In this document: one piece after another, positions 1 through 8,746 of the stretch | How the letters are laid out: the number at the start of each line of letters is the position of its first letter | How positions within the stretch are numbered: position 1 is the stretch's first letter | Assembly: GCF_003634095.1 (NCBI RefSeq) | Contig: NZ_RBIR01000003.1 | Span: 124,001-188,000, forward strand | From: Arthrobacter oryzae | Lineage (GTDB): Bacteria > Actinomycetota > Actinomycetes > Actinomycetales > Micrococcaceae | Direction of reading: 5' to 3' | DNA length: 64,000 nucleotides | Made by a program: the position numbers and the translations under genes | Notes under the pieces: model-generated | Told to the model about the DNA's origin: nothing | What the model saw: the letters and a program-made list of their open reading frames with translations, nothing else | The model's database searches: none

Positions 1-1799
1 TCGAAGGCGGCTCCGCCGAGCAAGTGGGCGTATTCGTTGGTCTTGAAGTCGCTGAGCCGGACAATGACGGGGCGGGGATAGTACGGCGCGGCAATCTTGG
101 CGATGCCCAGCGACAGGGCATCCACAAAGTACTCGGCGGGATCCGCGTACGCCTGCGCCAGCTCGCGGATCTGCTGCGCCTCGGCCGGGTCGGTGACCCT
201 CTCGGGATGGACCAGCGCCATGGGATGCACGCGGATCAGGCTGCTGATGATGAACTCCATCCGGGCGAGCCCCACACCGTCGGCCGGCAGCCGCCACCAC
301 TGGAAGGCCGCGGCCGGGCTGGCGATGTTGACCATGACGGCGGTGCGCGTCCGGGGCAGCGCGCCGAGATCGACGTCCTCCGTTTCGAACGCCAGGGTGC
401 CGTCATAGACGCGGCCCAGATCGCCCTCGGCGCAGGAGATGGTCACGGCCCGGCCCTCGGCCAGCACGGACGTCGCGTTGCCGGCCCCGACGACGGCGGG
501 CACGCCTAGTTCGCGGCTCACAATTGCCGCGTGGCTGGTGGGGCCGCCGTGGTCCGTGACGATGCCGGCCGCCCTTTTCATGATGGGCACCCAGTCGGGG
601 TCCGTCATTTCGGTGACGAGGATGGCCCCGTCGCGGAATCTCGCGATGTCCGCCGCCGTCCTGATAACGCAGGCCGTGCCGTGCGCGATCGAGTCGCCGA
701 TCGCTGATCCGGTGGCGAGCACCTGCCCCTGTTCGAGCAAATGGTGGATGGTGAAGTGCGGCCCGGTCCGGCGTGATTGCACTGTCTCGGGACGGGCCTG
801 GACCATGAAGAGCTCACCGGTCTCGCCGTCGCGGGCCCATTCCATGTCCATGGGCCGGCCGTAGTGGTCTTCCACCGTGACGGCCCAGCGGGCCAGGGCG
901 AGGATCTCTGCGTCGCCCAGGACGAAAGCCCGCCGCTCGGATTCCGAGGTGTCCACCATCCGGGTGCGGGCACTCCCGCCACGGGCGTAGACCATCTTGC
1001 GGGCCTTCGAGCCGAGGGATTTTTCGATGATGGGCGTGATGCCTTCCGCCGCCGCCGATTCTGTGAGGAGCGGTTTGAAGACCAGGTACTTGTCCGGGTT
1101 AATGGTGCCCTGGACGACGGTTTCGCCGAGGCCCCAGGCCGCACTGATGACGGCGGCACGGGGAAAGCCGGAGTCGGTGTCGATGGAGAACATCACCCCG
1201 GACGCTCCGACGTCGGACCGCACCATCCGCTGGATGCCGATCGAGAGGGCGACGTCCATGTGGTCGAAGCCCTTGACCTCGCGGTAGCTGATGGCCCGGT
1301 CCGTGAAGAGGGAGGCGTAGCAGCGGCGGCAGGCGTCCAGCAGGTCCCGCTCCCCCGTGACGTTCAGGAAGGTCTCCTGCTGGCCGGCAAAGCTTGCGTC
1401 GGGCAGGTCCTCTGCGGTCGCACTGCTGCGCACCGCGACGGAGAGCCGCTCCAGCCCGGCCCGTTCGCCCAGGCTGCGGTAGTGGTCACGGATTGATGCG
1501 GCAATGTCGTCGGGGAACTCACTGGCCAGGAACATCTCCCGGACGGCCTCGCCGGTGGCGCGCAGCGTCGCGTCCCCGGAACGGTAGGCCGCGATGCGCG
1601 CCCGCATGGCGGCGTCGATCCCGTTGGCCGCGATGAACGAACGGTAGGCCGCGGCCGTGGTGGCAAACCCGTCAGGGACCCGCACCCCCGCGCCTTCGAG
1701 AGTCCGGATGAGCTCGCCGAGCGAGGCGTTCTTCCCGCCCACCAGCGGGACGTCGGCCATGCCGATCTCGTCAAACCACATCACGGGCGATTCAGCCAT
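1..1799 (-). CDS. ppsA: Phosphoenolpyruvate synthase, 3' end beyond the window
   Basis: About 599 N-terminal residues are visible; the C-terminal PEP/pyruvate-binding barrel runs off the left edge. The family converts pyruvate, ATP and water to PEP, AMP and phosphate in gluconeogenesis. The protein opens with an ATP-grasp type nucleotide-binding domain (start MAESPVMWFDEIGM, then GGKNASLGEL near residue 20). The swivelling phosphohistidine domain carries GGPTSHAAIVSRELGVP; its His is residue 423, close to the catalytic His of E. coli PpsA. The ATG at 1799 gives the expected family N-terminus. The P-type ATPase gene ends 58 bp upstream on the same strand, so co-transcription is possible. A PpsA-like rifampicin phosphotransferase is a less likely alternative because the early domain order and motifs are of the synthase type. 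Confidence 0.9.
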   Translation of the reverse strand, partial: MAESPVMWFDEIGMADVPLVGGKNASLGELIRTLEGAGVRVPDGFATTAAAYRSFIAANGIDAAMRARIAAYRSGDATLRATGEAVREMFLASEFPDDIAASIRDHYRSLGERAGLERLSVAVRSSATAEDLPDASFAGQQETFLNVTGERDLLDACRRCYASLFTDRAISYREVKGFDHMDVALSIGIQRMVRSDVGASGVMFSIDTDSGFPRAAVISAAWGLGETVVQGTINPDKYLVFKPLLTESAAAEGITPIIEKSLGSKARKMVYARGGSARTRMVDTSESERRAFVLGDAEILALARWAVTVEDHYGRPMDMEWARDGETGELFMVQARPETVQSRRTGPHFTIHHLLEQGQVLATGSAIGDSIAHGTACVIRTAADIARFRDGAILVTEMTDPDWVPIMKRAAGIVTDHGGPTSHAAIVSRELGVPAVVGAGNATSVLAEGRAVTISCAEGDLGRVYDGTLAFETEDVDLGALPRTRTAVMVNIASPAAAFQWWRLPADGVGLARMEFIISSLIRVHPMALVHPERVTDPAEAQQIRELAQAYADPAEYFVDALSLGIAKIAAPYYPRPVIVRLSDFKTNEYAHLLGGAAF

Positions 1800-1857
1800 G
1801 TCAGCACTCCTGTGCATTGTAGGTGGACCCATACTGCGTGGGACCCGCGTCCCGGGG

Positions 1858-4536
1858 TCAGGGGCTTTGGACCCGCGTGCCGCCCGTGGCGGTTCCGCCG
1901 GCGGACCCGGTCCGGCGGTGGCGGACGATCTTGTACAGCCAGTCGGCCAGCAGCAGGACGGGGATTGCGGCCACGGCCACCGCCAGCCCGGCCGGTGTCG
2001 GCGGGGCCTGGCCAAGCAGCGCCGCCACCGGCCCGAGGAACAGGAACACGCACAGCAGTCCCAGCTCGGCCAGCACCGCCCACAGCAACAGCCTGTTGGT
2101 GAACCAGCCCAGCCGCCACGGCGGGACCGTGGCACTGCGGCAGGCGAACGCGTTGGCCAGCTGAGCCAGGACCACCGTGGTGAAGGCCGCCCCCGACGCC
2201 GCCATGAGTACGTCCGCCGGAGGCAGGTCCCCGCCAGGACGCCATCCCGCGCCGAGCAGCACCACGGTGAACGCCGTCATCTCCATCACTGCCTCCACCG
2301 GGCCCAGCAGCCCAAACACCCGGAAAATCAGGGCACGGTCCATCAGGTGCCGCCGCTCGGGCGGCCGCTTCAGCGTCCCCTTGCTGGGCGCCTCGCTGCC
2401 CAGGGCCAGGGCCGGCAGCAGGTCGGTTCCGATGTCCAGGGCCAGGATCTGCAGTACGCCCAGTGCCAGGGGAAAGTGGCCGCCGGACAAGGCCCAGATG
2501 ACGAAGGGCGTGAGCTCGGCGACGTTGTCCGTCAGGTGGTACGTCAGGAAGCGCCGGATGTTCGCGTACGTGGCGCGGCCCTGCTCCACCGCGGCGATGA
2601 TCGTGGCGAAGTCATCATCGAGAAGCACGAGGTCCGCGGCCTCGCGGGCGACGTCGGTGCCGCTGAGACCCATGGCGACGCCGATGTCGGCCTGCTGCAG
2701 GGCCGGGCCGTCGTTGACGCCGTCGCCGGTCATGGCCAGGACGTGCCCGCGGCCCTGCAGCAGCCGGGCCACCCGGAGTTTTTGTTCCGGCGTCACCCGG
2801 CTGACCACCACTCCGTCACGGTCCAGCAGCGCCGCCAGGACGGCGTCGTCCTCCGGCAGGTTGCCTCCCTGCAGCACGGTCTCGGTAGGGCCGAGCAGTC
2901 CCGTCTCCCGGGCGATGGCGGCGGCCGTGAAGGCGTGGTCGCCGGTCACCATGGCCACTTTGACGCCGGCGGCGCGGGCGGCCGCGAGGGCCACTTTCAC
3001 CTCGGCCCGGGGCGGGTCATGCAGGCCAAGCAGGCCCAGCAGGGTCAGCCCTGACTCCGCGTCTTCGAGCCGGAAGGCGGCCCCGGGCGGGCCCGGCAGG
3101 CTGCGCCGGGCGACGGCGAGCACCCGCAGGCCGCGGGCCGCCATTTCATCGACCATCTCCCGCGCCTGGTCCGCGCCCGGGCCCGAAGCCCATGTCCGGG
3201 CCCCCGTACCTGACCCTGTACAGAGCGGAATCACGGACTCCGGCGCCCCCTTGACGTAGAGGGTGGTGCCGGCGATTGCCGATTCCCGCAACCGGCGGGG
3301 GTCGAACGCGAAACGGTGCGACGGCGTCGGCCACTCCGGCTGCTCGCCCGCAGGTGCGGCGCGGGTGGCGAGGCGGACGGCGAGCGCATCGATGGCGGCC
3401 TCCATTGGGTCCCCCTCGGCTATCCACCGGCCTTCGTGCAGGACGGCCCGCCCCACCGAGGCGGTGCGTGCGGCGGTGCTGAGCTGCCGGGCCTCTTCCA
3501 GGCCGCCGCCCGTGATGTCGGCGTCGGGATCGTAGCCCTGACCGTTGATGGTCAGCCGCCCGGCCGGGGTCCAGACCTCGACGACGTTCATGCGGTTCTG
3601 CGTCAGGGTTCCGGTCTTGTCCGTGCAGATGAAGGTGGTGGACCCGAGGGTCTCCACGGCTTGGAGGTTGCGCACAAGGGCGTTGCGCTTGGCCATCCGC
3701 TGGGCGCCGACGGCCAAGGAAAGGGTGACGGTCGGGAGCAGCCCTTCGGGGACGAGCGCGACGGCGACGCCGATGGCGAACAGGAAAGCATCGCGCCAGG
3801 AAATCCCGATCAGTAGGGAGAGCAGGAAGAAGAGGGCGCCGATGCCCAGCGCCATGCTGGCGGTAATGCGGACGATCCTTTGCAGTTCCTGTGCCAGCGG
3901 GCTCGGCGGTGCCTCGACCTTTCCGGTCAGGGCTGCGATCTCCGCGAGCCTGGTATGCGCCCCGGTCACTGAGACCACGCCTTCGGCCTGTCCGTTGACC
4001 ATGAAGGTCCCGCCGTAAACCGTGTCGCCCGGAGACTTGGTGACGGCCTCGCTTTCGCCGGTCAGCATCGACTCGTCCACCTCGCAGCCGACGGCCAGGG
4101 CCAGCAGCAGGTCCGCCGGAACGCGGTCGCCGGCCACCAGCACCACGACGTCGTCCGGCACTAGTTCGGTGGTGTGGACCTTGATGACCCGGTGGTCTCG
4201 GCGGACGGACACCAGGGCCGGGAGCAGTTCGCGGAGCTTGGCGGCGGCGTGCTGGGCGCGCTCCTGCTGGATATAGGCGAATACTCCGTTGACCACGATC
4301 ACCACCACGATGGCGACACCGAGTTCGGGCATGCCGGCAATGAACGCGAAGACGGCCGCCACCCAGAGCATGATCGCGAAGAAGTGGGTCAGCTCGGCCA
4401 GGAGCCTGCGCCAGCCGGGGACCGGACGGGGCTCGGGCAGCTTGTTGGCACCGAATTGCTGCAGCCGCCGGGCAGCGTCGTCCGCGCTGAGGCCGGCGAC
4501 GGCTGACAGCGAGTCCTGCCCCGGCCCCGGATTCAC
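1858..4536 (-). CDS. Cation-transporting P-type ATPase, type II (Na,K-ATPase-like motifs)
   Basis: 892 residues, full length for a type II P-type ATPase. In order: N-terminal cation-ATPase domain, membrane pair M1-M2, actuator loop with TGES near residue 160, M3-M4 with PEGL near residue 264, phosphorylation motif DKTGTLT with Asp306, nucleotide-binding domain, hinge TGDGVNDGPAL at 603-613, and a C-terminal membrane block. M4 to M6 resemble the Na,K/H,K-ATPase alpha subunit: VPEGLLPTVT, NVAELTPF (Glu674) and LDIGTDLLPA (Asp701, Asp705) sit where the alkali-cation ligands lie. The protein is expected to pump a cation across the plasma membrane using ATP. The ion (Ca2+, Na+ or K+) cannot be read from sequence alone. 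No beta subunit is adjacent. Confidence 0.93.
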   Translation of the reverse strand: MNPGPGQDSLSAVAGLSADDAARRLQQFGANKLPEPRPVPGWRRLLAELTHFFAIMLWVAAVFAFIAGMPELGVAIVVVIVVNGVFAYIQQERAQHAAAKLRELLPALVSVRRDHRVIKVHTTELVPDDVVVLVAGDRVPADLLLALAVGCEVDESMLTGESEAVTKSPGDTVYGGTFMVNGQAEGVVSVTGAHTRLAEIAALTGKVEAPPSPLAQELQRIVRITASMALGIGALFFLLSLLIGISWRDAFLFAIGVAVALVPEGLLPTVTLSLAVGAQRMAKRNALVRNLQAVETLGSTTFICTDKTGTLTQNRMNVVEVWTPAGRLTINGQGYDPDADITGGGLEEARQLSTAARTASVGRAVLHEGRWIAEGDPMEAAIDALAVRLATRAAPAGEQPEWPTPSHRFAFDPRRLRESAIAGTTLYVKGAPESVIPLCTGSGTGARTWASGPGADQAREMVDEMAARGLRVLAVARRSLPGPPGAAFRLEDAESGLTLLGLLGLHDPPRAEVKVALAAARAAGVKVAMVTGDHAFTAAAIARETGLLGPTETVLQGGNLPEDDAVLAALLDRDGVVVSRVTPEQKLRVARLLQGRGHVLAMTGDGVNDGPALQQADIGVAMGLSGTDVAREAADLVLLDDDFATIIAAVEQGRATYANIRRFLTYHLTDNVAELTPFVIWALSGGHFPLALGVLQILALDIGTDLLPALALGSEAPSKGTLKRPPERRHLMDRALIFRVFGLLGPVEAVMEMTAFTVVLLGAGWRPGGDLPPADVLMAASGAAFTTVVLAQLANAFACRSATVPPWRLGWFTNRLLLWAVLAELGLLCVFLFLGPVAALLGQAPPTPAGLAVAVAAIPVLLLADWLYKIVRHRRTGSAGGTATGGTRVQSP

Positions 4537-4783
4537 CCGCGCGCTCCGCCCCTCACGGGCACCGCCGGCCGCCGGCTCTGACCAGGAACCTCATGGATCG
4601 AGCATGCTGCCCGTTGCCCGGGCCAGTAAGGGCCAAAGGTCATTTCGCGGGCCCGCGGCCGCCGTCCGCCGGCTGTCTCGGGCCGCCGCCGTCGAAATCG
4701 CCGGAACGGTGCGGGCTCGCCGGAATTTTACGGCGATGTGGGGCGGTTCAGGCGAACTCGGATCGCTGCCGGCTGCGGGGGAG

Positions 4784-5002
4784 TCAGTCGCCGACGTCGC
4801 CCGTCCCGAACTCGTTCTGGATCCGCACGCGGGCGCCGCGTTCAACCAGGGTGGGGATGAAGGTCCTGATCCGGCCTGCTTCCAGGGCCTGGAACTCCTC
4901 GCTGACGATCCAGGCGACGTGCAGCCGCGGAACGTGCGGAAAGCGGGCCGCCAGGCGGTCAACAACCTGGTCGATGCTGGGTTCTTTCGCAGCTCCGGTC
5001 AT
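4784..5002 (-). CDS. Small three-helix bundle protein (DUF3562-like)
   Basis: 72 residues, acidic C-terminus, no signal or membrane segment. The core VDRLAARFPHVPRLHVAWIV followed by an amphipathic helix and RGARVRIQNEF resembles the short actinobacterial proteins annotated as three-helix bundle dimerization domain (DUF3562). No function is established. It lies upstream of the P-type ATPase on the same strand with a 247-bp gap, so it is probably transcribed separately. Confidence 0.65.
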   Translation of the reverse strand: MTGAAKEPSIDQVVDRLAARFPHVPRLHVAWIVSEEFQALEAGRIRTFIPTLVERGARVRIQNEFGTGDVGD

Positions 5003-5092
5003 TTCTTCAGTGTGGAGCCGGCCGGCCCGGGCGTCAATGAAGGGACGCCGCAGGGAATGGACGACACAGGAAATGGATGCCGCAGGGAACAG

Positions 5093-5896
5093 TCAGCCGG
5101 CAGGCGGCGGCAGCAACTGGGCCAGGCTCCGGAGGTAGGTGCCGAAGCCGTGGGGTGCCCGGGCGTGGACGCGGCCGGAGGTCATGACCCGGGCGCTGTC
5201 CGTTGCCGTGACCGTAAAGGCCCGGCTGCGGAGGTTGTGGACCAGGGTCCGGTCCTCTTCGGACGTAATCCGCGCGAACCCTCCGGCGGCCAGGTACGCG
5301 GAAGCCCGGACGCCGAAATTGGCGCCATAGATGTGGGGATGGTCCTCGTCGAAGGGATGGCGTTCGCGCCAGCGCCGGAGCAGGTCCGGGTCCATGCCCT
5401 CCGGGTCCGGTTCCACGGATCCTAGAACGGCGTCGGCCCCTGCCTCGGCGAACTCAAGCTGACGCACCAGCCAGTTCTCCGGCACCCGGGAATCGGCGTC
5501 GGTGTTTGCCAGCCAGGTCCGGCCGGCCGAGGGCGGCTGCGTCCAGCGCTGGGCCGGCGACCGCAGCCGCGGCACGCCGATGCCCGAGGCGCGGACGCCG
5601 GCGGCACGGCTCGCGCCGGCGCTGCGGAAGCTGACCTCCAGGGCATTGAAGCGAGGATCCGCGGCAGCGTAGCCCGCCACGACGGCGGCTGAGCCGTCCG
5701 TGCAGCTATCCAGCACCACCGTCACGCCAACGTCGACGCCCGGCCGTAGCGTGTGCAGGGAGTCCGCGGCCCGCTGCAGGGCCCGGAGCGCCCGTTCAAG
5801 GTGTTCTTCCTCGTCGTGCGCGGGCATGACGACGGCGACCCGCTCGATGCGGTGCCCGCGCGGCAACGGCAACGGCAGTGCCGCCATCCCGGTCAC
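5093..5896 (-). CDS. Family 2 glycosyltransferase
   Basis: 267 residues. The GT-A nucleotide-sugar fold is shown by the N-terminal VAVVMPAHDEEEHLERAL, the nucleotide-binding VVLDSCTDGS, and the metal-binding NTDAD with Asp133 and Asp135. A later GANFGVRASAYLAAGGF and SEEDRTL fit the acceptor-side ED motif of GT2 enzymes. There is no membrane segment, so it is likely cytosolic or peripheral. Its start overlaps the stop of the upstream PIG-L/methyltransferase gene by 4 bp (ATGA), indicating translational coupling and a shared pathway. The donor and acceptor sugars cannot be read from the sequence. Confidence 0.88.
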   Translation of the reverse strand: MTGMAALPLPLPRGHRIERVAVVMPAHDEEEHLERALRALQRAADSLHTLRPGVDVGVTVVLDSCTDGSAAVVAGYAAADPRFNALEVSFRSAGASRAAGVRASGIGVPRLRSPAQRWTQPPSAGRTWLANTDADSRVPENWLVRQLEFAEAGADAVLGSVEPDPEGMDPDLLRRWRERHPFDEDHPHIYGANFGVRASAYLAAGGFARITSEEDRTLVHNLRSRAFTVTATDSARVMTSGRVHARAPHGFGTYLRSLAQLLPPPAG

Positions 5897-7431
5897 CGCC
5901 CCCGTTCCAGGGTGCGGCGGTCCGGCGCAGCGCCTGGGGCAGCGCCCTGCGCAGTGTCCGGCGCAAGAAGCACCTCAAGGACAAAGTCTCGTTCCCGGTA
6001 GAACCCGCCGCCGGCCCAGCCCAGTTGCTTCCGGGTTGCGGCGTGGACCGCGTCGCCGTCGAGTTCCCAGCCGGAAACGGGGTGCCGCCAGTGGCACAGG
6101 ACGAGGGTGCCGCCGGGCAGGAGCGAGGCCTCGATCCGGTCCAACAGCCGCCCGAGCTCCGCCGGTGAGAGGTAGTAGCCCACCTCTGAGACCACGATCA
6201 GGTCAAATGATCCGTCCGGCCACTCGTTCGGGACAGTCAGGTGAAGTGTCCGTGCAGCGGGCAGGTGGGCCAGCCGCTTGGCGGCGCGGTCCAGGGCTGT
6301 ACTGCTGGCATCAACGGCGAGGAAGCTCCCGCACCGCGGCGCGAGTTCCGCGCTCAGGGTTCCGATCGAGCAGCCGATCTCCAGCCCGGCCGCGTAACTG
6401 CCGGCTGGAAGGGCGGCGAGGGTGAGGGAGCGCTTGCGTTGCTCGTACCAGCTCGAGGTGTAGCCCCAGGGATCCTCCTCCCGGGCGTGGACGGCATCGA
6501 AGAGGTGCTCAGCGTCGCCCGCGGCGTAGGGGCGGCGCGCGCCGCGGTCGTCGCCGTCGCTGGAGTCGTGGGAACGGGCTTCGGCCGCCGGGACATTGAC
6601 CGACGGGAGATGCGCCGGGTGCCAGGCGAACGTCTCCCACGCCCGTTCAAAGTGCGCCAGGAAGTCCGCAGGCAAGAGCACTTCGTCACCTGGCAGCCCG
6701 GAGAGTGGGGCCACCTGGGACACATGCGCCGCCATGGCCGCAGCTTTGGCCCTTTGCTCGGCGGGGCGCAGCGGCAGCCGGAACCAGCCGCGCCAGGCCC
6801 CGGCCCTGTCGGCTGGGGCATCAGGTGCAGCCGGCTCTTCAGCTGTGTCAGGCGCGCCGGGCGCGGCCCACAGCCAGTACCAGATGGGGTATTCGAGAAG
6901 CGCGTAGCCCGCCGCGGCGCTGAGCTCGGCCGCGACGGATCCGAGGACGTCGTGGTCGGTGTGCCCGTCCGAGCGGAGGGGCGCCACGAGAACGATCCCG
7001 CCGGCGGCGGGCCCGCAATCGGCTGCGGCGTCGAGGACCGCGGCGCGGATCTGTTCCCGGTGCGTGCCGAGTTTCCCGTCGGGCAGGCCCAGGCACTGCC
7101 ACTCCGGGTCCCCGAGCAGGTGCGTCAGGGCGGCGCCGAATTCCCGCAACCGGACCGCGGCGAGCTGCTCCGGCGTCATCGTTGGCGAGCCGGGATGGGA
7201 GGCCTCCCCCGCCGTGCAGAGCAGCACGCGGACCGTGGCGCCGGCGGCGTGGAGCCGGGCCAGCAGGCCGCCGGCGCCGAGTGATTCGTCGTCGGGGTGG
7301 GCCGCCAGGACTATGAAGGCCCGGCCGGCGAGCTCCGCGTCATCCAGCGGCAGCTCCGGCAGATCCGCCGCGCCGCCGGCAGCCCAGGCGGCCTCGCTGG
7401 TGCCGGGATCGTTGTGGGTGAAGCTCACCAC
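5893..7431 (-). CDS. PIG-L family deacetylase fused to class I SAM methyltransferase
   Basis: 512 residues, two domains. Residues about 35-260 are a PIG-L (LmbE-like) zinc deacetylase: AAHPDDES with His45, Asp47 and Asp48, and a later SDGHTDHDVLG that should complete the zinc site. Such enzymes usually remove an acetyl group from N-acetylglucosamine-type substrates (MshB, GlcNAc-PI deacetylase). After an acidic linker, residues about 330-490 form a Rossmann methyltransferase with LEIGCSIGTLSAELA at about 350-364 and a NodS-like layout. The fusion is a recognised architecture, but the substrate is unknown to me. The gene overlaps the acyl-CoA dehydrogenase gene by 7 bp upstream and the glycosyltransferase by 4 bp downstream. 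Confidence 0.88.
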   Translation of the reverse strand: MVSFTHNDPGTSEAAWAAGGAADLPELPLDDAELAGRAFIVLAAHPDDESLGAGGLLARLHAAGATVRVLLCTAGEASHPGSPTMTPEQLAAVRLREFGAALTHLLGDPEWQCLGLPDGKLGTHREQIRAAVLDAAADCGPAAGGIVLVAPLRSDGHTDHDVLGSVAAELSAAAGYALLEYPIWYWLWAAPGAPDTAEEPAAPDAPADRAGAWRGWFRLPLRPAEQRAKAAAMAAHVSQVAPLSGLPGDEVLLPADFLAHFERAWETFAWHPAHLPSVNVPAAEARSHDSSDGDDRGARRPYAAGDAEHLFDAVHAREEDPWGYTSSWYEQRKRSLTLAALPAGSYAAGLEIGCSIGTLSAELAPRCGSFLAVDASSTALDRAAKRLAHLPAARTLHLTVPNEWPDGSFDLIVVSEVGYYLSPAELGRLLDRIEASLLPGGTLVLCHWRHPVSGWELDGDAVHAATRKQLGWAGGGFYRERDFVLEVLLAPDTAQGAAPGAAPDRRTLERGR

Positions 7432-8546
7432 TGGCTGTCACTTCCCAGCGTCAGGGAGCCGAGCTGCGCGTCGTCGCGCATGGCGTGGTGCTGGCGGATG
7501 TACAGGGCGAGGTCCGCCATCCGCTTGCCGTAGGCCTCATCGAAAGCAAGCGGGGCCGGCCCCAGGTTCTGGCTCACAAGCGTTTGGATGCGCTCCGCGG
7601 CCGTGGCCACACTCCCCCGCACACGCAGGGCCTCGCGCCATGCGCCGCCGTCGCAAAGCTCCCCCGCGTCGATCCGCGCGGCCGTCTGCGCGAGGTACCC
7701 GGTCAGGGCGGCCAGCGTGCGGTCAATCTCGCCCACGTGGGCCAGCGCGATCTGATCCGGTTCCCGCCCGGCGTCGGCGGCCCTCTGCAGGGATGCGGTG
7801 AAGTTGCGCGCCACCGCGACGGTGCCGCCCAGCCAGCAGGCGGCCACGCCCATGCCTCCCCAGGCGAAACCGGGGCGCTGGTAGTACCAGCCCGGTCCGC
7901 CCAGTGGAACGGCCGGGACGGCGTCGAAATGCACCGTGCCGCTGCGGATTTCCCGCAGCCCCCGGCTGGTCCACGCCGGGTCCGCAAAGCTCACCCCGTC
8001 CGCATGGAGGTCGACGGCGAACGCGGCACGGCCGCCGCCCTCGACGTGCGCGGTCAGCACCGCATGGTCCAGTTGCGCAGCCAGCGAGCACCAGGGTTTG
8101 GCGCCATGGAGCAGGAAACACCCGTCGGTCGCTTTTGCCTCAAGCCGGAGGCCGGGCGCCTCGGCGGCGAACACTCCCCAGGCGCCGTCGAAGTGGATAC
8201 CGTCAAAGTCCGGGTAGTCCCGGCCGTCCATCGCGGGCAGGGCCGCCGCTTGTCCCAGAATCGCGGCCGCGTCCAGGTGCGGTTCCAGCACGCGTCCGGC
8301 GGCGACGTCGACGGCAGTCACGGAGGCCAGGATCTCCCAGAGGAAAGCGGTGCGGCCTTCGCAGGGTTTTGGCGCCGTCGCTGCCGCCGTTTTGGCCAGG
8401 TCCAACAAGGCAGGGACATCGCCGACGGCGGCCTGGGCCTCGGTCAGCAAGGGGCCGATGGCGGCCAGGTCTGCGGGCCGGGAGCTGATCCTGACCGGGC
8501 TGATCACGGAAGGGAGGGGGCGGTGGGAGGAGGAGGTCCCGTTCAT
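7425..8546 (-). CDS. Acyl-CoA dehydrogenase family protein (operon-associated)
   Basis: 373 residues, slightly shorter than the usual 380 or so. The helical N-terminal part is followed by a mid beta-domain (LEAKATDGCFLLHGAKPWCS resembles the family's gxx-l-G-K-w-i pattern) and a C-terminal helical bundle around FAWGGMGVAACWLGG. It is a flavin-dependent dehydrogenase fold by these features. It lacks the easily recognised signature motifs of beta-oxidation enzymes, so the substrate may not be a CoA ester. It is the first gene of a three-gene overlapping operon. The ATG at 8546 has GAAGGAA about 14 bp upstream, a long spacing, so a slightly different start is possible. Confidence 0.75.
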   Translation of the reverse strand: MNGTSSSHRPLPSVISPVRISSRPADLAAIGPLLTEAQAAVGDVPALLDLAKTAAATAPKPCEGRTAFLWEILASVTAVDVAAGRVLEPHLDAAAILGQAAALPAMDGRDYPDFDGIHFDGAWGVFAAEAPGLRLEAKATDGCFLLHGAKPWCSLAAQLDHAVLTAHVEGGGRAAFAVDLHADGVSFADPAWTSRGLREIRSGTVHFDAVPAVPLGGPGWYYQRPGFAWGGMGVAACWLGGTVAVARNFTASLQRAADAGREPDQIALAHVGEIDRTLAALTGYLAQTAARIDAGELCDGGAWREALRVRGSVATAAERIQTLVSQNLGPAPLAFDEAYGKRMADLALYIRQHHAMRDDAQLGSLTLGSDSQW

Positions 8547-8678
8547 TCGGCTGCCTGTGTTCCTTCGGGCTGGGCGGATCTGGAAGTGCGGACCTGGAGG
8601 GGCGGATCGGGCTGCGGGCGGCCGGCAGGGCTGGCACCTGCACGTCCGCCGCGGGCATCGGCGCCACTGCCAAGCAAT

Positions 8679-8692
8679 CTAAGCATACTTAG
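8679..8692. promoter_or_regulatory. Palindrome CTAAGCATACTTAG upstream of the acyl-CoA dehydrogenase operon
   Basis: CTAAG and CTTAG arms around CATA form a near-perfect dyad about 130 bp upstream of the operon start. A closely related dyad lies at 60018-60031, upstream of the GlsB-type stress gene. The protein that binds it, if any, is unknown. Confidence 0.4.
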
Positions 8693-8746
8693 CACTTGCT
8701 GCCGGCCGCGCCCACTCGGCGGCTGCGTCCCGCTAGCCTCCCCTGC

